Assembly (NCBI RefSeq): GCF_900142125.1
Contig: NZ_FQZT01000005.1
Coordinates: 186,001 to 250,000 of the forward strand
From: Malonomonas rubra DSM 5091
GTDB taxonomy: Bacteria; Desulfobacterota; Desulfuromonadia; Desulfuromonadales; Geopsychrobacteraceae
Reading direction: 5' to 3'
DNA length: 64,000 nucleotides
The notes beneath the pieces are model-generated. The model did not search any database, was not told the DNA's origin, and saw only the letters and a program-made list of their open reading frames with translations. Both the position numbers and the translations under genes were made by a program. Below, piece after piece: positions 8,505-16,995 of this stretch (the first letter of the stretch is position 1; each line of letters starts with the position of its first letter).

Positions 8505-8726
8505 ATGAAAGATAAAGATTTATTGCTGTCGATTCTGGCCATCGCTGTTTATATCATTGGCGGGATTGCAACCTTCGGTGGCGTTGCTTTGATTTTATTG
8601 ATGGAAGGAAAAGACCTCTGGGGAATGGGGGATGGCCACACGCTCGGATATCTGTTTGTATGCGTCGGGCTGGTGATGTCGATCCTCGGTGTTCTGGTCA
8701 TGCGTATATTGCGGAACAGGTTATAA
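8505..8726 (+). CDS. Small two-helix membrane protein
   Basis: 73 residues starting MKDKDLLLSILAIAVY, with two strongly hydrophobic helices (about 5-30 and 45-65) and a short basic end (RILRNRL). The ATG at 8505 follows TGGGTGAAC, a weak ribosome site. It sits directly behind the terminator of the CbcL-like gene. Function is unknown; its place between two inner-membrane quinol oxidase genes suggests, without proof, a link to respiration. Confidence 0.6.
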   Translation: MKDKDLLLSILAIAVYIIGGIATFGGVALILLMEGKDLWGMGDGHTLGYLFVCVGLVMSILGVLVMRILRNRL

Positions 8727-8848
8727 ACTCCCTCCACGAGCCCTTGTCTACTGTTTCCTACCTGATAAAATAGTTTCTATTGGTTATTATTTTGCCAGCT
8801 ACCCGTTATGCTCAGTAAAACGTCGATCTATTTTTTGCGATATTCATA

Positions 8849-8877
8849 TTGACAGTTTTTTACTGCGATGCTAGATT
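8849..8877 (+). promoter_or_regulatory. Candidate sigma-70 promoter for the ImcH-like gene
   Basis: TTGACA at 8849-8854, a 17-base spacer and TAGATT at 8872-8877 form a good housekeeping-type promoter about 90 bases before the translation start at 8975. Confidence 0.6.
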
Positions 8878-8974
8878 TGCGCCTCAAATGTTCCCTAGTA
8901 TTTTGCTAGATGCTTAATGAGAGTATTGCCTCTGCTTTTAAATATAATCATTCTTGGCAAGGAGTGAAGATCCT

Positions 8975-10432
8975 ATGGCAACGTCCCTGTCCGATATCCA
9001 CAAGGCATTTCTGAAAGGGATCACTCATAGCCGGGTTTCCCTGCTCGGCGCGATGGTGGTCACTGTCTCTTTCCCGTTTCTGCTGGGCGCTGCGCTCTAC
9101 GACACGATATTCCATATCAAAAATGCCTACTTCTCAGGTTTTCTCTACATGATCCTCGGACCAGCCTTTATCGGTGGTTTACTGATGGTGTTTATCGGCC
9201 TCTTTTTTGCCCGAGGGAAAGAAGACGTCCGTTTGTTTACCTTGGCCTATTTCCGTGACAAGCTTGCTGACGAAAGCGCTTATAACCGCATTCGCAAGCT
9301 TGTTTTTCTGGGCGTTTTTCTCACTTGCGTCAACCTGTTTGTTGTTGGTGTTCTGGCTTACAGCGGTTATCACTATATGGAGTCGAACGCTTTCTGTGGG
9401 GAGGTTTGCCATGTGCCGATGACACCTGAATACACAGCATATCAAAACTCGGCACACTCACGGGTGAACTGCGTCGATTGCCATATCGGTTCGGGGGCGT
9501 CTTGGTTTGTAAAGTCAAAGATTTCGGGCGCTCGGCAGTTAGTTGCCGTTGTCGCCGATACTTTCTCCCGGCCGATTGCGACACCGGTACACGGGCTGCG
9601 CCCGGCACGCGATACCTGTGAGCAATGTCACCGACCTGAATTGTTCCATGGTGACAAGTTGGTGATCAAAGATAAGTACCTCGAAGACGAAGACAACACC
9701 CATGTTAAAACGGTATTGCTGATGAAAATTGGTAGCGCTGGCGACCAGGCTGCCGATTCGCATGGCATCCACTGGCATGTCGCTCCAGAGAATGAAATTA
9801 CTTACAAGGCAGCGGACTGGGAGCGTAATATTCTGCCGGAGGTTTCACAGAGCACACCGAGCGGAGGAAAAATCGTTTACCGCAAAAGCGATACAGATGA
9901 GCAACTGGCAGCAGCCACCCATCTGCAGGAACGAGCGATGGATTGTATCGACTGTCATAACCGGCCAAGCCACATCTATTTGCCGGCTGATGTTGCCATC
10001 GATGGTAAAATCCTGACCAACGAAATTCCGCAGGATTTACCATATGTTAAACAACAGGCAATGCTTGCCGTCCAGCCGGAATACAAGTCTCAGGATGAGG
10101 CGCGCGAAGCGATCGAAGTCAGCATGACGAGCTATTACCAGAAAAATTACTCTGACATTTATGCAAGTCAACGGCAGAAAATCGATCAGGCAATTGCTGG
10201 TGTACAGGCAGCTTATGCCGAGAACGTTTTCCCGGAAATGGGAATCCAGTGGGGAACTTACACCAGCAACCTTGGCCACACCAACGAAACGGGATGTTTC
10301 CGTTGCCATAATGACGAGCATGAATCGGCCAACGGGAAGGTCATTTCAATGGACTGTGACACCTGTCATACCATCCTTGCCGAAGACGAAGAGGATCCTG
10401 AGATTCTCAGAACCCTGATTGGTGACAATTAG
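8975..10432 (+). CDS. imcH: ImcH-like NapC/NirT-type inner-membrane multihaem cytochrome c
   Basis: 485 residues. Three membrane helices come first (about 20-42, 52-75 and 108-130), then a periplasmic domain with five CXXCH motifs (CVDCH, CEQCH, CIDCH, CFRCH, CDTCH) and an unusual CX3CH site, CGEVCH, directly after the third helix where NapC/NirT proteins carry their first haem. Three helices plus NapC homology and many haems is the layout of ImcH of Geobacter, the menaquinol oxidase for high-potential acceptors. Remembered ImcH has seven haems; six sites are seen here. The start at 8975 follows AAGGAG. It has its own promoter and terminator and follows the CbcL-like gene. Confidence 0.7.
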   Translation: MATSLSDIHKAFLKGITHSRVSLLGAMVVTVSFPFLLGAALYDTIFHIKNAYFSGFLYMILGPAFIGGLLMVFIGLFFARGKEDVRLFTLAYFRDKLADESAYNRIRKLVFLGVFLTCVNLFVVGVLAYSGYHYMESNAFCGEVCHVPMTPEYTAYQNSAHSRVNCVDCHIGSGASWFVKSKISGARQLVAVVADTFSRPIATPVHGLRPARDTCEQCHRPELFHGDKLVIKDKYLEDEDNTHVKTVLLMKIGSAGDQAADSHGIHWHVAPENEITYKAADWERNILPEVSQSTPSGGKIVYRKSDTDEQLAAATHLQERAMDCIDCHNRPSHIYLPADVAIDGKILTNEIPQDLPYVKQQAMLAVQPEYKSQDEAREAIEVSMTSYYQKNYSDIYASQRQKIDQAIAGVQAAYAENVFPEMGIQWGTYTSNLGHTNETGCFRCHNDEHESANGKVISMDCDTCHTILAEDEEDPEILRTLIGDN

Positions 10433-10452
10433 GTTCAAAGCTACCAGGACTG

Positions 10453-10485
10453 AGACCTCGCAGCGATTTGTTGCGGGGTCTTTTT
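10453..10485 (+). terminator. Rho-independent terminator after the ImcH-like gene
   Basis: GACCTCGCAGC pairs with GTTGCGGGGTC across a five-base loop and is followed by TTTTT. The last T residues abut the promoter of the next operon. Confidence 0.85.
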
Positions 10486-10487
10486 CG

Positions 10488-10516
10488 TTGGCAAGCCGGG
10501 AGCCACATCCTATACT
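10488..10516 (+). promoter_or_regulatory. Candidate sigma-70 promoter for the hydrolase-DksA-DUF606 genes
   Basis: TTGGCA at 10488-10493, a 17-base spacer and TATACT at 10511-10516, 26 bases before the first start codon. Confidence 0.6.
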
Positions 10517-10541
10517 GCGTGGACATTGAGAGGAGATCCTT

Positions 10542-11120
10542 ATGGCGGAAATAAAAGACAAATTTTGGTTGCAGAAAGAGCAGGCAGCACTTGTCGTTGT
10601 CGATATTCAGGAAAAACTGGTGCCGGCGATGGACCCGGCAATCAGCGAGCGGCTGGTTAAGCATGTCGACATGCTGGTGCAGGCGTTCCAGGCGATGGAG
10701 CTGCCGATTATCGTGACGGAGCAGTATCCACGCGGCCTTGGCAATACTATCGGCGCTTTGTCGACTGCGGCTGAAAAGAACTGTGTCGAGAAGACTGCCT
10801 TCAGTTGTGCGGGGGAACCGAACTTTGTGTCCGCTCTGGAAAAAACCGGTGCGAAACAGGTCGTGCTGGTTGGTATGGAAGCTCACGTTTGTGTCTACCA
10901 GACTATGATCGACCTTATTGATCGCGGCTATCGCGTGCATCTGGTAACAGATGCGATCTGCTCCCGCTTCAAATCAGATTATCAGACAGCCATCGCTATG
11001 GCGTCACAAATGGGTGCAGTGTTGACGACAACCGAGATGGCATTGTTTCAGTTGGTCGGCGTGGCTGGTGGTGACATTTTCAAGCTGGTCTCTAAGCTGG
11101 TTCGTCAGCGGAACGGCTGA
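10542..11120 (+). CDS. Isochorismatase-like cysteine hydrolase
   Basis: 192 residues of the isochorismatase/nicotinamidase fold. Seen are the N-terminal aspartate in VVVDIQEKL, the lysine of the VEKTAFSC strand and the catalytic cysteine in VGMEAHVCVYQT, which together form the Asp-Lys-Cys triad. The enzyme is probably a soluble amidase or related hydrolase; the family is broad and the substrate is not known. An AGGAG lies upstream. Its stop TGA overlaps the ATG of the zinc-finger gene by one base, so these genes form a coupled operon. Confidence 0.88.
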   Translation: MAEIKDKFWLQKEQAALVVVDIQEKLVPAMDPAISERLVKHVDMLVQAFQAMELPIIVTEQYPRGLGNTIGALSTAAEKNCVEKTAFSCAGEPNFVSALEKTGAKQVVLVGMEAHVCVYQTMIDLIDRGYRVHLVTDAICSRFKSDYQTAIAMASQMGAVLTTTEMALFQLVGVAGGDIFKLVSKLVRQRNG

Positions 11121-11479
11121 TGGACGATTTGACCGCAGAGCAGGCGGACGAATTACAGCAAGCCTTACACGAGTTGCGTGCAGAGTTGTTGCAACTGCTC
11201 GATGATTCTGCCGATAGCAGCAAGGCGGTGGAGCTGGATCAACCGATCGGCCGGCTATCGCGAATGGATGCTCTGCAGCAGCAGGCAATGGCAAAGGCTA
11301 GCCGCAACGGAGTGCAGCGCCGTTTGCAACTGATTGACTCAGCGCTGGCAGCGATCAAGCAGGGTCGCTATGGAGAATGCCGCCGCTGTGAAGAGCCGAT
11401 CGGCTATCCGCGTTTGCAAGCGCGGCCCGAATCGCTCTTCTGCCTGGAATGTCAGGGCCGAATCGAGGAAGAAAGCTGA
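11120..11479 (+). CDS. DksA/TraR family C4 zinc-finger protein
   Basis: 119 residues. A helical N-terminal hairpin is followed by a C4 zinc finger, CRRCEEPIGYPRL...FCLEC, the hallmark of the DksA/TraR family, which binds in the secondary channel of RNA polymerase. Tip residues of the coiled coil cannot be matched with certainty to DksA (a DXXDXA motif is not obvious), so it may be a paralogue, not the main ppGpp cofactor. Its start overlaps the preceding stop and its stop overlaps the following start (TGATG at both joints). Confidence 0.85.
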   Translation: MDDLTAEQADELQQALHELRAELLQLLDDSADSSKAVELDQPIGRLSRMDALQQQAMAKASRNGVQRRLQLIDSALAAIKQGRYGECRRCEEPIGYPRLQARPESLFCLECQGRIEEES

Positions 11480-11916
11480 TGTCGAACCTGTTATTAATTG
11501 TCTTGATGGTGGCAGGTGGTGTGGCTGTTGCCCTGCAGCCCTCAATCAACGCCCGGCTGGCGGAAAAGGTTGGTTTTCTGCAGGCATCAACGATTTCTTT
11601 TGCCGTTGGCACACTGGTACTGCTGACCATATCGCTGATCACTACACAGGGGAGTTTTAAACGGACCTTTGAGGCCGATTGGTGGCAGCTTAGTGGTGGC
11701 CTGTTCGGTGCTTTTTTTGTCACCATGACCATTATCGGCGTACCGCGTATCGGTACTACCGCTGTTCTCGCATTGACGATTGTTTCACAACTTGTCGCAG
11801 GTTTGCTGATGGACCATTACGGCCTCTTCGGTATGCGCGGCATTCCGGTCGATTTTAAACGTCTCCTGGGGGTTGCCCTTTTGTTGGCTGGAGTGGCTTT
11901 GATTTGCAGGCGATAA
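11479..11916 (+). CDS. DUF606/YdcZ family DMT-type transporter
   Basis: 145 residues with about five membrane helices and the repeat-like segments GGVAVALQPSINARL and FFVTMTIIGVPRIG that mark the DUF606 (YdcZ) family of the drug/metabolite transporter superfamily. The ATG at 11479 overlaps the stop of the zinc-finger gene. Several proteins of this group act as small exporters or as paired halves; no partner gene is seen nearby. It is the last gene of the three-gene operon and ends before a bidirectional terminator. Confidence 0.82.
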   Translation: MSNLLLIVLMVAGGVAVALQPSINARLAEKVGFLQASTISFAVGTLVLLTISLITTQGSFKRTFEADWWQLSGGLFGAFFVTMTIIGVPRIGTTAVLALTIVSQLVAGLLMDHYGLFGMRGIPVDFKRLLGVALLLAGVALICRR

Positions 11917-11939
11917 ATTGGGACTTATAGATTGGAAAG

Positions 11940-11976
11940 AAAACGAGCTGCTGATATCTCAGCAGCTCGTTTTTCA
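11940..11976. terminator. Bidirectional terminator between convergent genes
   Basis: A perfect 14-bp stem (AAACGAGCTGCTGA with its complement, loop TATC) is flanked by A-runs on one side and T-runs on the other. It serves the DUF606 gene on plus and the DUF3024 gene on minus, whose stop codon lies within it. Confidence 0.88.
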
Positions 11977-12315
11977 TTCTGGCCAGAAACAGCGCATCGG
12001 ATCTTGCCGGATGACGCTGAGCAACCTGCCAAGCTCGAGAGTCGGGGTAACGTTTAAATAGAGCTTCCAGCGTTCGTTATCGTAATGGTGCAGAGTCCAT
12101 TGGTTTAGTTCCGGAATATAACGAATTTGTGCGACAGGGAATTCCTCGTGTTCTTTCGGGTTGTTAGCATAGCGCCTGACTTCAACCAGATTGATCTGTT
12201 GATCGATGATGCGATAGCGGACATGACGAGGCTGGTACTGATCATCCGCGACCTGACGACAAAAGCCGAATAAAAGCTTTTCGGCCCGCTTTCTGAGCAG
12301 CTCGGGCAACATCAT
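11974..12315 (-). CDS. DUF3024 family protein
   Basis: 113 residues, soluble, with strand-rich segments RYRIIDQQINLVEVR and WTLHHYDNERWKLYL, matching DUF3024, a family of unknown function. The ATG at 12315 overlaps the stop of the cysteine synthase gene by four bases (ATGA), so I prefer it over a TTG at 12324. It is therefore the downstream partner in a cysM transcript. Confidence 0.7.
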   Translation of the reverse strand: MMLPELLRKRAEKLLFGFCRQVADDQYQPRHVRYRIIDQQINLVEVRRYANNPKEHEEFPVAQIRYIPELNQWTLHHYDNERWKLYLNVTPTLELGRLLSVIRQDPMRCFWPE

Positions 12316-13253
12316 GGTGGACAATTACCACAGTGCGAACGGAACAGGTTGGTGCTGAGGTAGCGGTCACCGCGGTCCGGCAGGATGGTGACGATGGTCC
12401 CGGAATCGATCTCAGTGGCAACGCGCATCGCGCCAGCTGCCGCTGCGCCGCTCGACATGCCGACAAAAATCCCCATGCGGGTCGCCAGCATTCGTGCCGT
12501 TTCGTATGCTTCATCATCTTCGACGACCAGTTTCTGGTGCAATTTGCTTTCGTCGTAGATCGCTGGAACTATCGCTTCCTGCATGTTTTTCAAGCCCTGG
12601 ACCTTGTGCCCCAGGGTCGGTTCGACACCGATAATTTTGACGTTGGGAGCATGATCGGCAAAATAGTTGCTCATTCCCATCAGGGTACCGGAGGTACCGA
12701 GGCCGGCAACGAAATAATCGATGTTGCCTTCACATTGCTGCATAATCTCAGGTCCGGTGGTCTCGTAATGGGCAAGTGGATTGTTCGGGTTGGAATACTG
12801 GTTCGGCATGTAGTAGATATCCGGGTGCTCAGCGAGAATCTTGTGAGCCATGCGGATCGCGCCGTCGGTCGCTTCGCAGCCGGGGGAGAGAACCACTTCG
12901 GCTCCGTAGGCTTCAAGAACCCCGCGGCGTTCAGCACTGACGCAGGCCGGCATCACCAGCTTGACCCGGTAGCCTTTCGCTGCACCGATCATGGCTATCG
13001 CGATGCCAGTGTTGCCGGACGTCGGCTCCAGGATGATTTTATCGTGTGTGAGCTCACCACTCTCCTCCGCTTTTTCAATCATGTAGAGGGCGGGGCGGTC
13101 CTTGATCGAGCCCCCCGGATTGCTCCCTTCGAGCTTGGCGAGAATGCGAACCCCCGGTTTGTCGACCAGCGCGGAGATGTCGACCAGCGGGGTGTTGCCG
13201 ACCGATTCCGCCAAGGTCGGAACTGCATAAAGTTTCTCTTTAACCATCAACAC
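12312..13253 (-). CDS. cysM: Cysteine synthase B-type PLP enzyme
   Basis: 313 residues; makes cysteine from O-acetylserine and sulfide or thiosulfate. The PLP lysine lies in NPGGSIKDRPA, the phosphate loop in PTSGNTGIA, and the C-terminal GDRYLSTNLF is typical of CysM rather than CysK. A CXXC pair (HCGNCPP) sits at the very C-terminus, which is not in the E. coli protein. Two starts are possible: GTG at 13253, seven bases after GGAG, or ATG at 13247; I use the GTG. It is followed by the overlapping DUF3024 gene. Confidence 0.87.
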   Translation of the reverse strand: MLMVKEKLYAVPTLAESVGNTPLVDISALVDKPGVRILAKLEGSNPGGSIKDRPALYMIEKAEESGELTHDKIILEPTSGNTGIAIAMIGAAKGYRVKLVMPACVSAERRGVLEAYGAEVVLSPGCEATDGAIRMAHKILAEHPDIYYMPNQYSNPNNPLAHYETTGPEIMQQCEGNIDYFVAGLGTSGTLMGMSNYFADHAPNVKIIGVEPTLGHKVQGLKNMQEAIVPAIYDESKLHQKLVVEDDEAYETARMLATRMGIFVGMSSGAAAAGAMRVATEIDSGTIVTILPDRGDRYLSTNLFRSHCGNCPP

Positions 13254-13272
13254 AATCTGACTCCGTTTCTTA

Positions 13273-15114
13273 CTAGATAATGCCGTACAGCGGACCGCCT
13301 TTGGCAGCTAACTGATCAACGCGTTTTTCCACTTCAGGGACTTCGATCAGTGGCGGCGCGTGGTGCGGTTTCTGCCGTGCGTCGATAATCAGGCTGCCGT
13401 TGCAGCCCCAGTGTTTAGCCGAAATCGAGCTATCGATTCCGTAGAGATCGGCTGCAGGATTGGAACGGGTAAAACAGGTCCAGAGCCAGTTGTTCAATGT
13501 TGCCGCGCAGAACTCACTGTCATCAACCACAATAATCAGCGGGAACTCATTGATCGGAGCGGTGGCCGAGTATTTTTTCGCCAGTCGCAGCAGGTTTTTG
13601 TCTTCACCAGGCTGGTAACTATCGCATGGAGGGCCGCTCAATAACAAGACACCAGGCATGGCGACACGCGGGCCCTTGTAGCCGCGCGGTAATTTCAGCT
13701 CGGCCGGTATTTCCGCCGGCAGTTCGCGTTTTTTGCGGCCTGCAGCCGCCATGATCACTTTCGACCCTTGATTCAGGCCATGCCCACTGTAATCGAGTGT
13801 GTCGATAGTGGTCCGGGTTTGAAAGTGCAGATCACGACGCCAGTCGATCCGCTCCAGAATGTGCCGGAAGAAGGCCGGTATGTCGTGAACATCAAGCTGG
13901 GGATCGTCGTTTTCCGCGGCGATCAGCAGGTATTTGGCCAGTGAAAGCTGCCCCTGGCCGAGAACCGCGTTCGCTTGGGTAAGAATCTCCTGCGGTTCCT
14001 TCAGATCGTTGTAGGGGGTGTATCGTTCACTGCCGGTCGCCAGCAACAACGGGTGGACGCCGGCGGCATCAACCGCATGGACTCCCTTGATGCCTGGCAG
14101 CACGTCGGGAATCAGTTCGCCGGTTAATTCGTGGATGAAAGCTCCAAAGCTGGTGTCTTCCTGCGGCGGTCTGCCGACGGTGGTGAAGGGCCAGATGGCA
14201 TCAGGACGATGGTACACCCGATCGACTTTAATCAGTGGGAAATCGTGCGCCAGGCTGTAGTAGCCGATATGGTCGCCGAAAGGCCCCTCCGGCTTCAGTT
14301 GATTGGGGTCGATGGTGCCAGAGATGACAAAATCGGCTTCTGCCGGCATCGGCAGCAGGCCATCCGGTTGAACCAAGGGAATTCTGTGTCCGCCGAGCAG
14401 GCCAGCGAAAGCCAGCTCCGGCATTCCTTCCGGGAGGGGCATGACCGCAGCGACTGTCATGCTGGGAGGGCCACCGATGAAAACATTGACCCGAAAGGGT
14501 CGGCCCAAATCGAGAGCTTCACGGTGGTGAACGCCGATGCCGCGATGAATCTGGTAGTGCAGCCCCGCTTCCTGGTCAGGCAGGTAGTCATTGCCGGAGA
14601 TTTGCACCCGGTACATGCCGAGGTTGGAGGAGCGCAGGCCCGGTTTCAGGCTGCTCTCTGAATAAACTTGCGGCAGGGTGATAAAAGCGCCACCGTCATC
14701 CGGCCAACTTTTGATTTGCGGCAGCTTGGAAAGTGTCGTTTGGCCGCCCAGAATCGGCCCGGTTTTAACCTTCTTTGGCAGCAAATGGAACGCGGCAGGT
14801 GGTGCTGAGAGAAAAGCCGATGGGTGTCGCAACAGGTGTTTCGGGTCGAGCTTCAGTTTGACCAGAGTTTCGACCTGCTTCAAAGTATCGCGGAACAGGT
14901 AGCGGGTCCGCTCCAATGTGCCGAACAGGTTGGCAACGGCGGGAAAGTCACAGCCTTTTAGATTGGTGAACAACAAAGCCGGGCCGCCTGCCTGATATAC
15001 GCGCCGCTGGATGACACCTGCTTCGATCTCGGGATCGATCTGTTGATCGATTTTGACCAGCTGACCGCTGCTTTCCAGGTCGTTGACCGCTTCACGTAAA
15101 TTTCGATAACCCAT
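13273..15114 (-). CDS. UbiD-family decarboxylase, probably menaquinone biosynthesis MqnL
   Basis: 613 residues of the UbiD fold, which decarboxylates aromatic acids using prenylated FMN supplied by UbiX. The N-terminus MGYRNLREAVNDLESSG and the catalytic stretch PEGPFGDHIGYYSL are clear. The length near 610 residues is that of the menaquinone-specific branch known from epsilonproteobacteria, and a futalosine cluster with UbiX is present at 51.5-55.1 kb, so a role in the late futalosine pathway is likely. The start at 15114 is chosen by alignment memory; the frame is open to 15372 without a ribosome site. A GTATACAGGTTAC element lies about 45 bases upstream. Confidence 0.7.
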   Translation of the reverse strand: MGYRNLREAVNDLESSGQLVKIDQQIDPEIEAGVIQRRVYQAGGPALLFTNLKGCDFPAVANLFGTLERTRYLFRDTLKQVETLVKLKLDPKHLLRHPSAFLSAPPAAFHLLPKKVKTGPILGGQTTLSKLPQIKSWPDDGGAFITLPQVYSESSLKPGLRSSNLGMYRVQISGNDYLPDQEAGLHYQIHRGIGVHHREALDLGRPFRVNVFIGGPPSMTVAAVMPLPEGMPELAFAGLLGGHRIPLVQPDGLLPMPAEADFVISGTIDPNQLKPEGPFGDHIGYYSLAHDFPLIKVDRVYHRPDAIWPFTTVGRPPQEDTSFGAFIHELTGELIPDVLPGIKGVHAVDAAGVHPLLLATGSERYTPYNDLKEPQEILTQANAVLGQGQLSLAKYLLIAAENDDPQLDVHDIPAFFRHILERIDWRRDLHFQTRTTIDTLDYSGHGLNQGSKVIMAAAGRKKRELPAEIPAELKLPRGYKGPRVAMPGVLLLSGPPCDSYQPGEDKNLLRLAKKYSATAPINEFPLIIVVDDSEFCAATLNNWLWTCFTRSNPAADLYGIDSSISAKHWGCNGSLIIDARQKPHHAPPLIEVPEVEKRVDQLAAKGGPLYGII

Positions 15115-15156
15115 TTTTATATCTCTACTCAAGAAAGGTCGTTGAGAAATGTAACC

Positions 15157-15163
15157 TGTATAC
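15157..15163. promoter_or_regulatory. TGTATAC half-site before the UbiD-family gene
   Basis: TGTATAC here reads on the minus strand as GTATACAGGTTAC, close to the TGTATACAGTTAC element at 19141. It lies about 45 bases before the UbiD-family start and 190 bases before the divergent sensor kinase gene. Weak on its own. Confidence 0.25.
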
Positions 15164-15353
15164 TTCATTGTAGGGCTGGATGGCAATGAAAATGCCTGAT
15201 AATAAAGGTCGGACATTGTGGTTTGAGAGTGAACAACCAGTCGCGAAAACAATTTTAGTTCAAAAAAACTGCGGTTTCGTTCAATATGGACGGAAATTTC
15301 ATTAATTTTGCAGCTTTGCTGCTCTGTACGTTGTCGCAATTCTGGAGGAATGG

Positions 15354-16991
15354 ATGCAGCTGAAACTGGCATCTAAATACACCGCGATCTCCTGCACCGC
15401 TCTGCTGGTGATCATGTTCACCTTCGCTTTTTTTCACGTCAACACTCTGCGCGAAAGTTTCCTGGCGGAGGCGATGTATGAAGCGGATACCCTCAGCGAG
15501 ATGATCCTGCACAATTCCCACTACCTTATGCTTAAGAATGATCGCGTGCAGCTGCAGCAGGTGATCGACGAAGCCGGAACCATGGCGCGGATTCAGCAAA
15601 TTCGGATCCTTGGCCGCGAGGGGGTGGTCAGCTTTTCGACGGATAAAACCGAGATCGGGACTGCGTTGAGCAACGACGACGAGGGGTGTTATTTCTGTCA
15701 TGTCGGAAAAAGTACCGCCCTGATCGATGCATCGATTGAGACCCGCAGCCGTAACTTCACCGATGTGTACGGGAAGGATTTTCTCGGCATGACCAGTGCT
15801 ATTTACAACGAGCCGAGCTGTTATACCGCCGACTGCCATTTCCACTCGGAAGAAGAAAAGAAGCTGGGTGTCCTCGATGTTGTGGTGTCTCTGGAGAAGA
15901 TGCAGGCGGTGACTTTCAATCATCACGCCGATGTCTTTGTCTCAACGGCGGTGATGCTGGTGCTGATGTCGATCTGCCAGTTTGTTTTTACCCAGAAATA
16001 TGTCTGCCAGCCGGTGCAGCGGCTTGTGCGCCACACTGAGCGCCTGGCGAGAGGTGATTTGGATGTCCGGATTGAAAATGTCCCCACGGATGAATTTGGT
16101 GAATTGGGCGAAGCTTTCAATTCGATGGCCAGCAGCCTGGAGCAGGCGCAGCTCGAACTGCGCGACTGGGCAGGGACTCTGGAGCAGAAGGTTGAGAAGC
16201 GGACAGAGGAGATTCAGGAGATGCAGGCGCAGCTGGTACAATCGGCCAAGCTGGCATCAATGGGGGAGCTGGTTGCCGGTATCGCCCACGAGATCAACAA
16301 TCCCCTCGGCGGTATCCTGATGTTTTCTTCGCTGGCAGCGAAGAACCCGGAGCTGCCCCCGCAAGTCAAAGACAACCTTGAGGTTGTGGTTTCAGAAACC
16401 CGTCGTTGTGCCAAGATTGTGCGTGGTCTGCTCGAGTTTTCGCGCGAATCGATCCCAGAGAAGCGCAGTGATTCGATCAATCGCATTATCAAGCAGACGT
16501 TGCGCCTGGTTTCGCAGCAGACGTTGTTTCAGGATATCGAGATGGATTGCGAGTTTGATGAAACTCTGCCAGAACTGCACCTTGACCCCGATCAAATTCA
16601 GCAGGTTTTCTTCAACATGTTTATCAATGCGGCGCAAGCGATGCATGATGGCGGGGGAATTCTGTCGATCACGACGGAGCGCGACAACGAACTGGAATCG
16701 GTGATCCGGGTGATCGTTGCGGATAACGGTCAGGGAATCGAGAAAGAGAGCTTGAACAAAATATTCGACCCCTTCTTTTCGACCAAGAGTAAAAAAGGCT
16801 TTGGTCTGGGACTGTCAATCTCTTACGGGATTATTAACAATCACGGTGGCAAGATAAGTGTGCAAAGTGAGCTGGGGGTAGGAACGCAGTTTACAATTCT
16901 GCTGCCGATTGACGAGAATGTCACGCTGGCAGAAACTGACGCGGATTCGATCCTGCTGCCGGGTAGTGCTGAGTCGGATGGAGAGGCTTAG
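15354..16991 (+). CDS. Sensor histidine kinase with two periplasmic haem-type motifs
   Basis: 545 residues. A first membrane helix (about 9-28) leads into a periplasmic sensor (about 29-190) carrying CYFCH at 112-116 and a CX4CH site, CYTADCH, at 156-162; both are covalent haem c attachment types, CX4CH being known from cytochrome c3. A second helix (about 197-215), a HAMP linker and a coiled coil follow, then a kinase with H312 in AGIAHEINNPLGG, an N box near NMFINAAQAMHDGG and G boxes DNGQGIE and FGLGLSIS. GGAGG precedes the ATG. It converges with the sigma-54 activator gene, its likely partner. Probably senses periplasmic redox state or a gas ligand through haem (inference). Confidence 0.85.
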   Translation: MQLKLASKYTAISCTALLVIMFTFAFFHVNTLRESFLAEAMYEADTLSEMILHNSHYLMLKNDRVQLQQVIDEAGTMARIQQIRILGREGVVSFSTDKTEIGTALSNDDEGCYFCHVGKSTALIDASIETRSRNFTDVYGKDFLGMTSAIYNEPSCYTADCHFHSEEEKKLGVLDVVVSLEKMQAVTFNHHADVFVSTAVMLVLMSICQFVFTQKYVCQPVQRLVRHTERLARGDLDVRIENVPTDEFGELGEAFNSMASSLEQAQLELRDWAGTLEQKVEKRTEEIQEMQAQLVQSAKLASMGELVAGIAHEINNPLGGILMFSSLAAKNPELPPQVKDNLEVVVSETRRCAKIVRGLLEFSRESIPEKRSDSINRIIKQTLRLVSQQTLFQDIEMDCEFDETLPELHLDPDQIQQVFFNMFINAAQAMHDGGGILSITTERDNELESVIRVIVADNGQGIEKESLNKIFDPFFSTKSKKGFGLGLSISYGIINNHGGKISVQSELGVGTQFTILLPIDENVTLAETDADSILLPGSAESDGEA

Positions 16992-16995
16992 TCGT

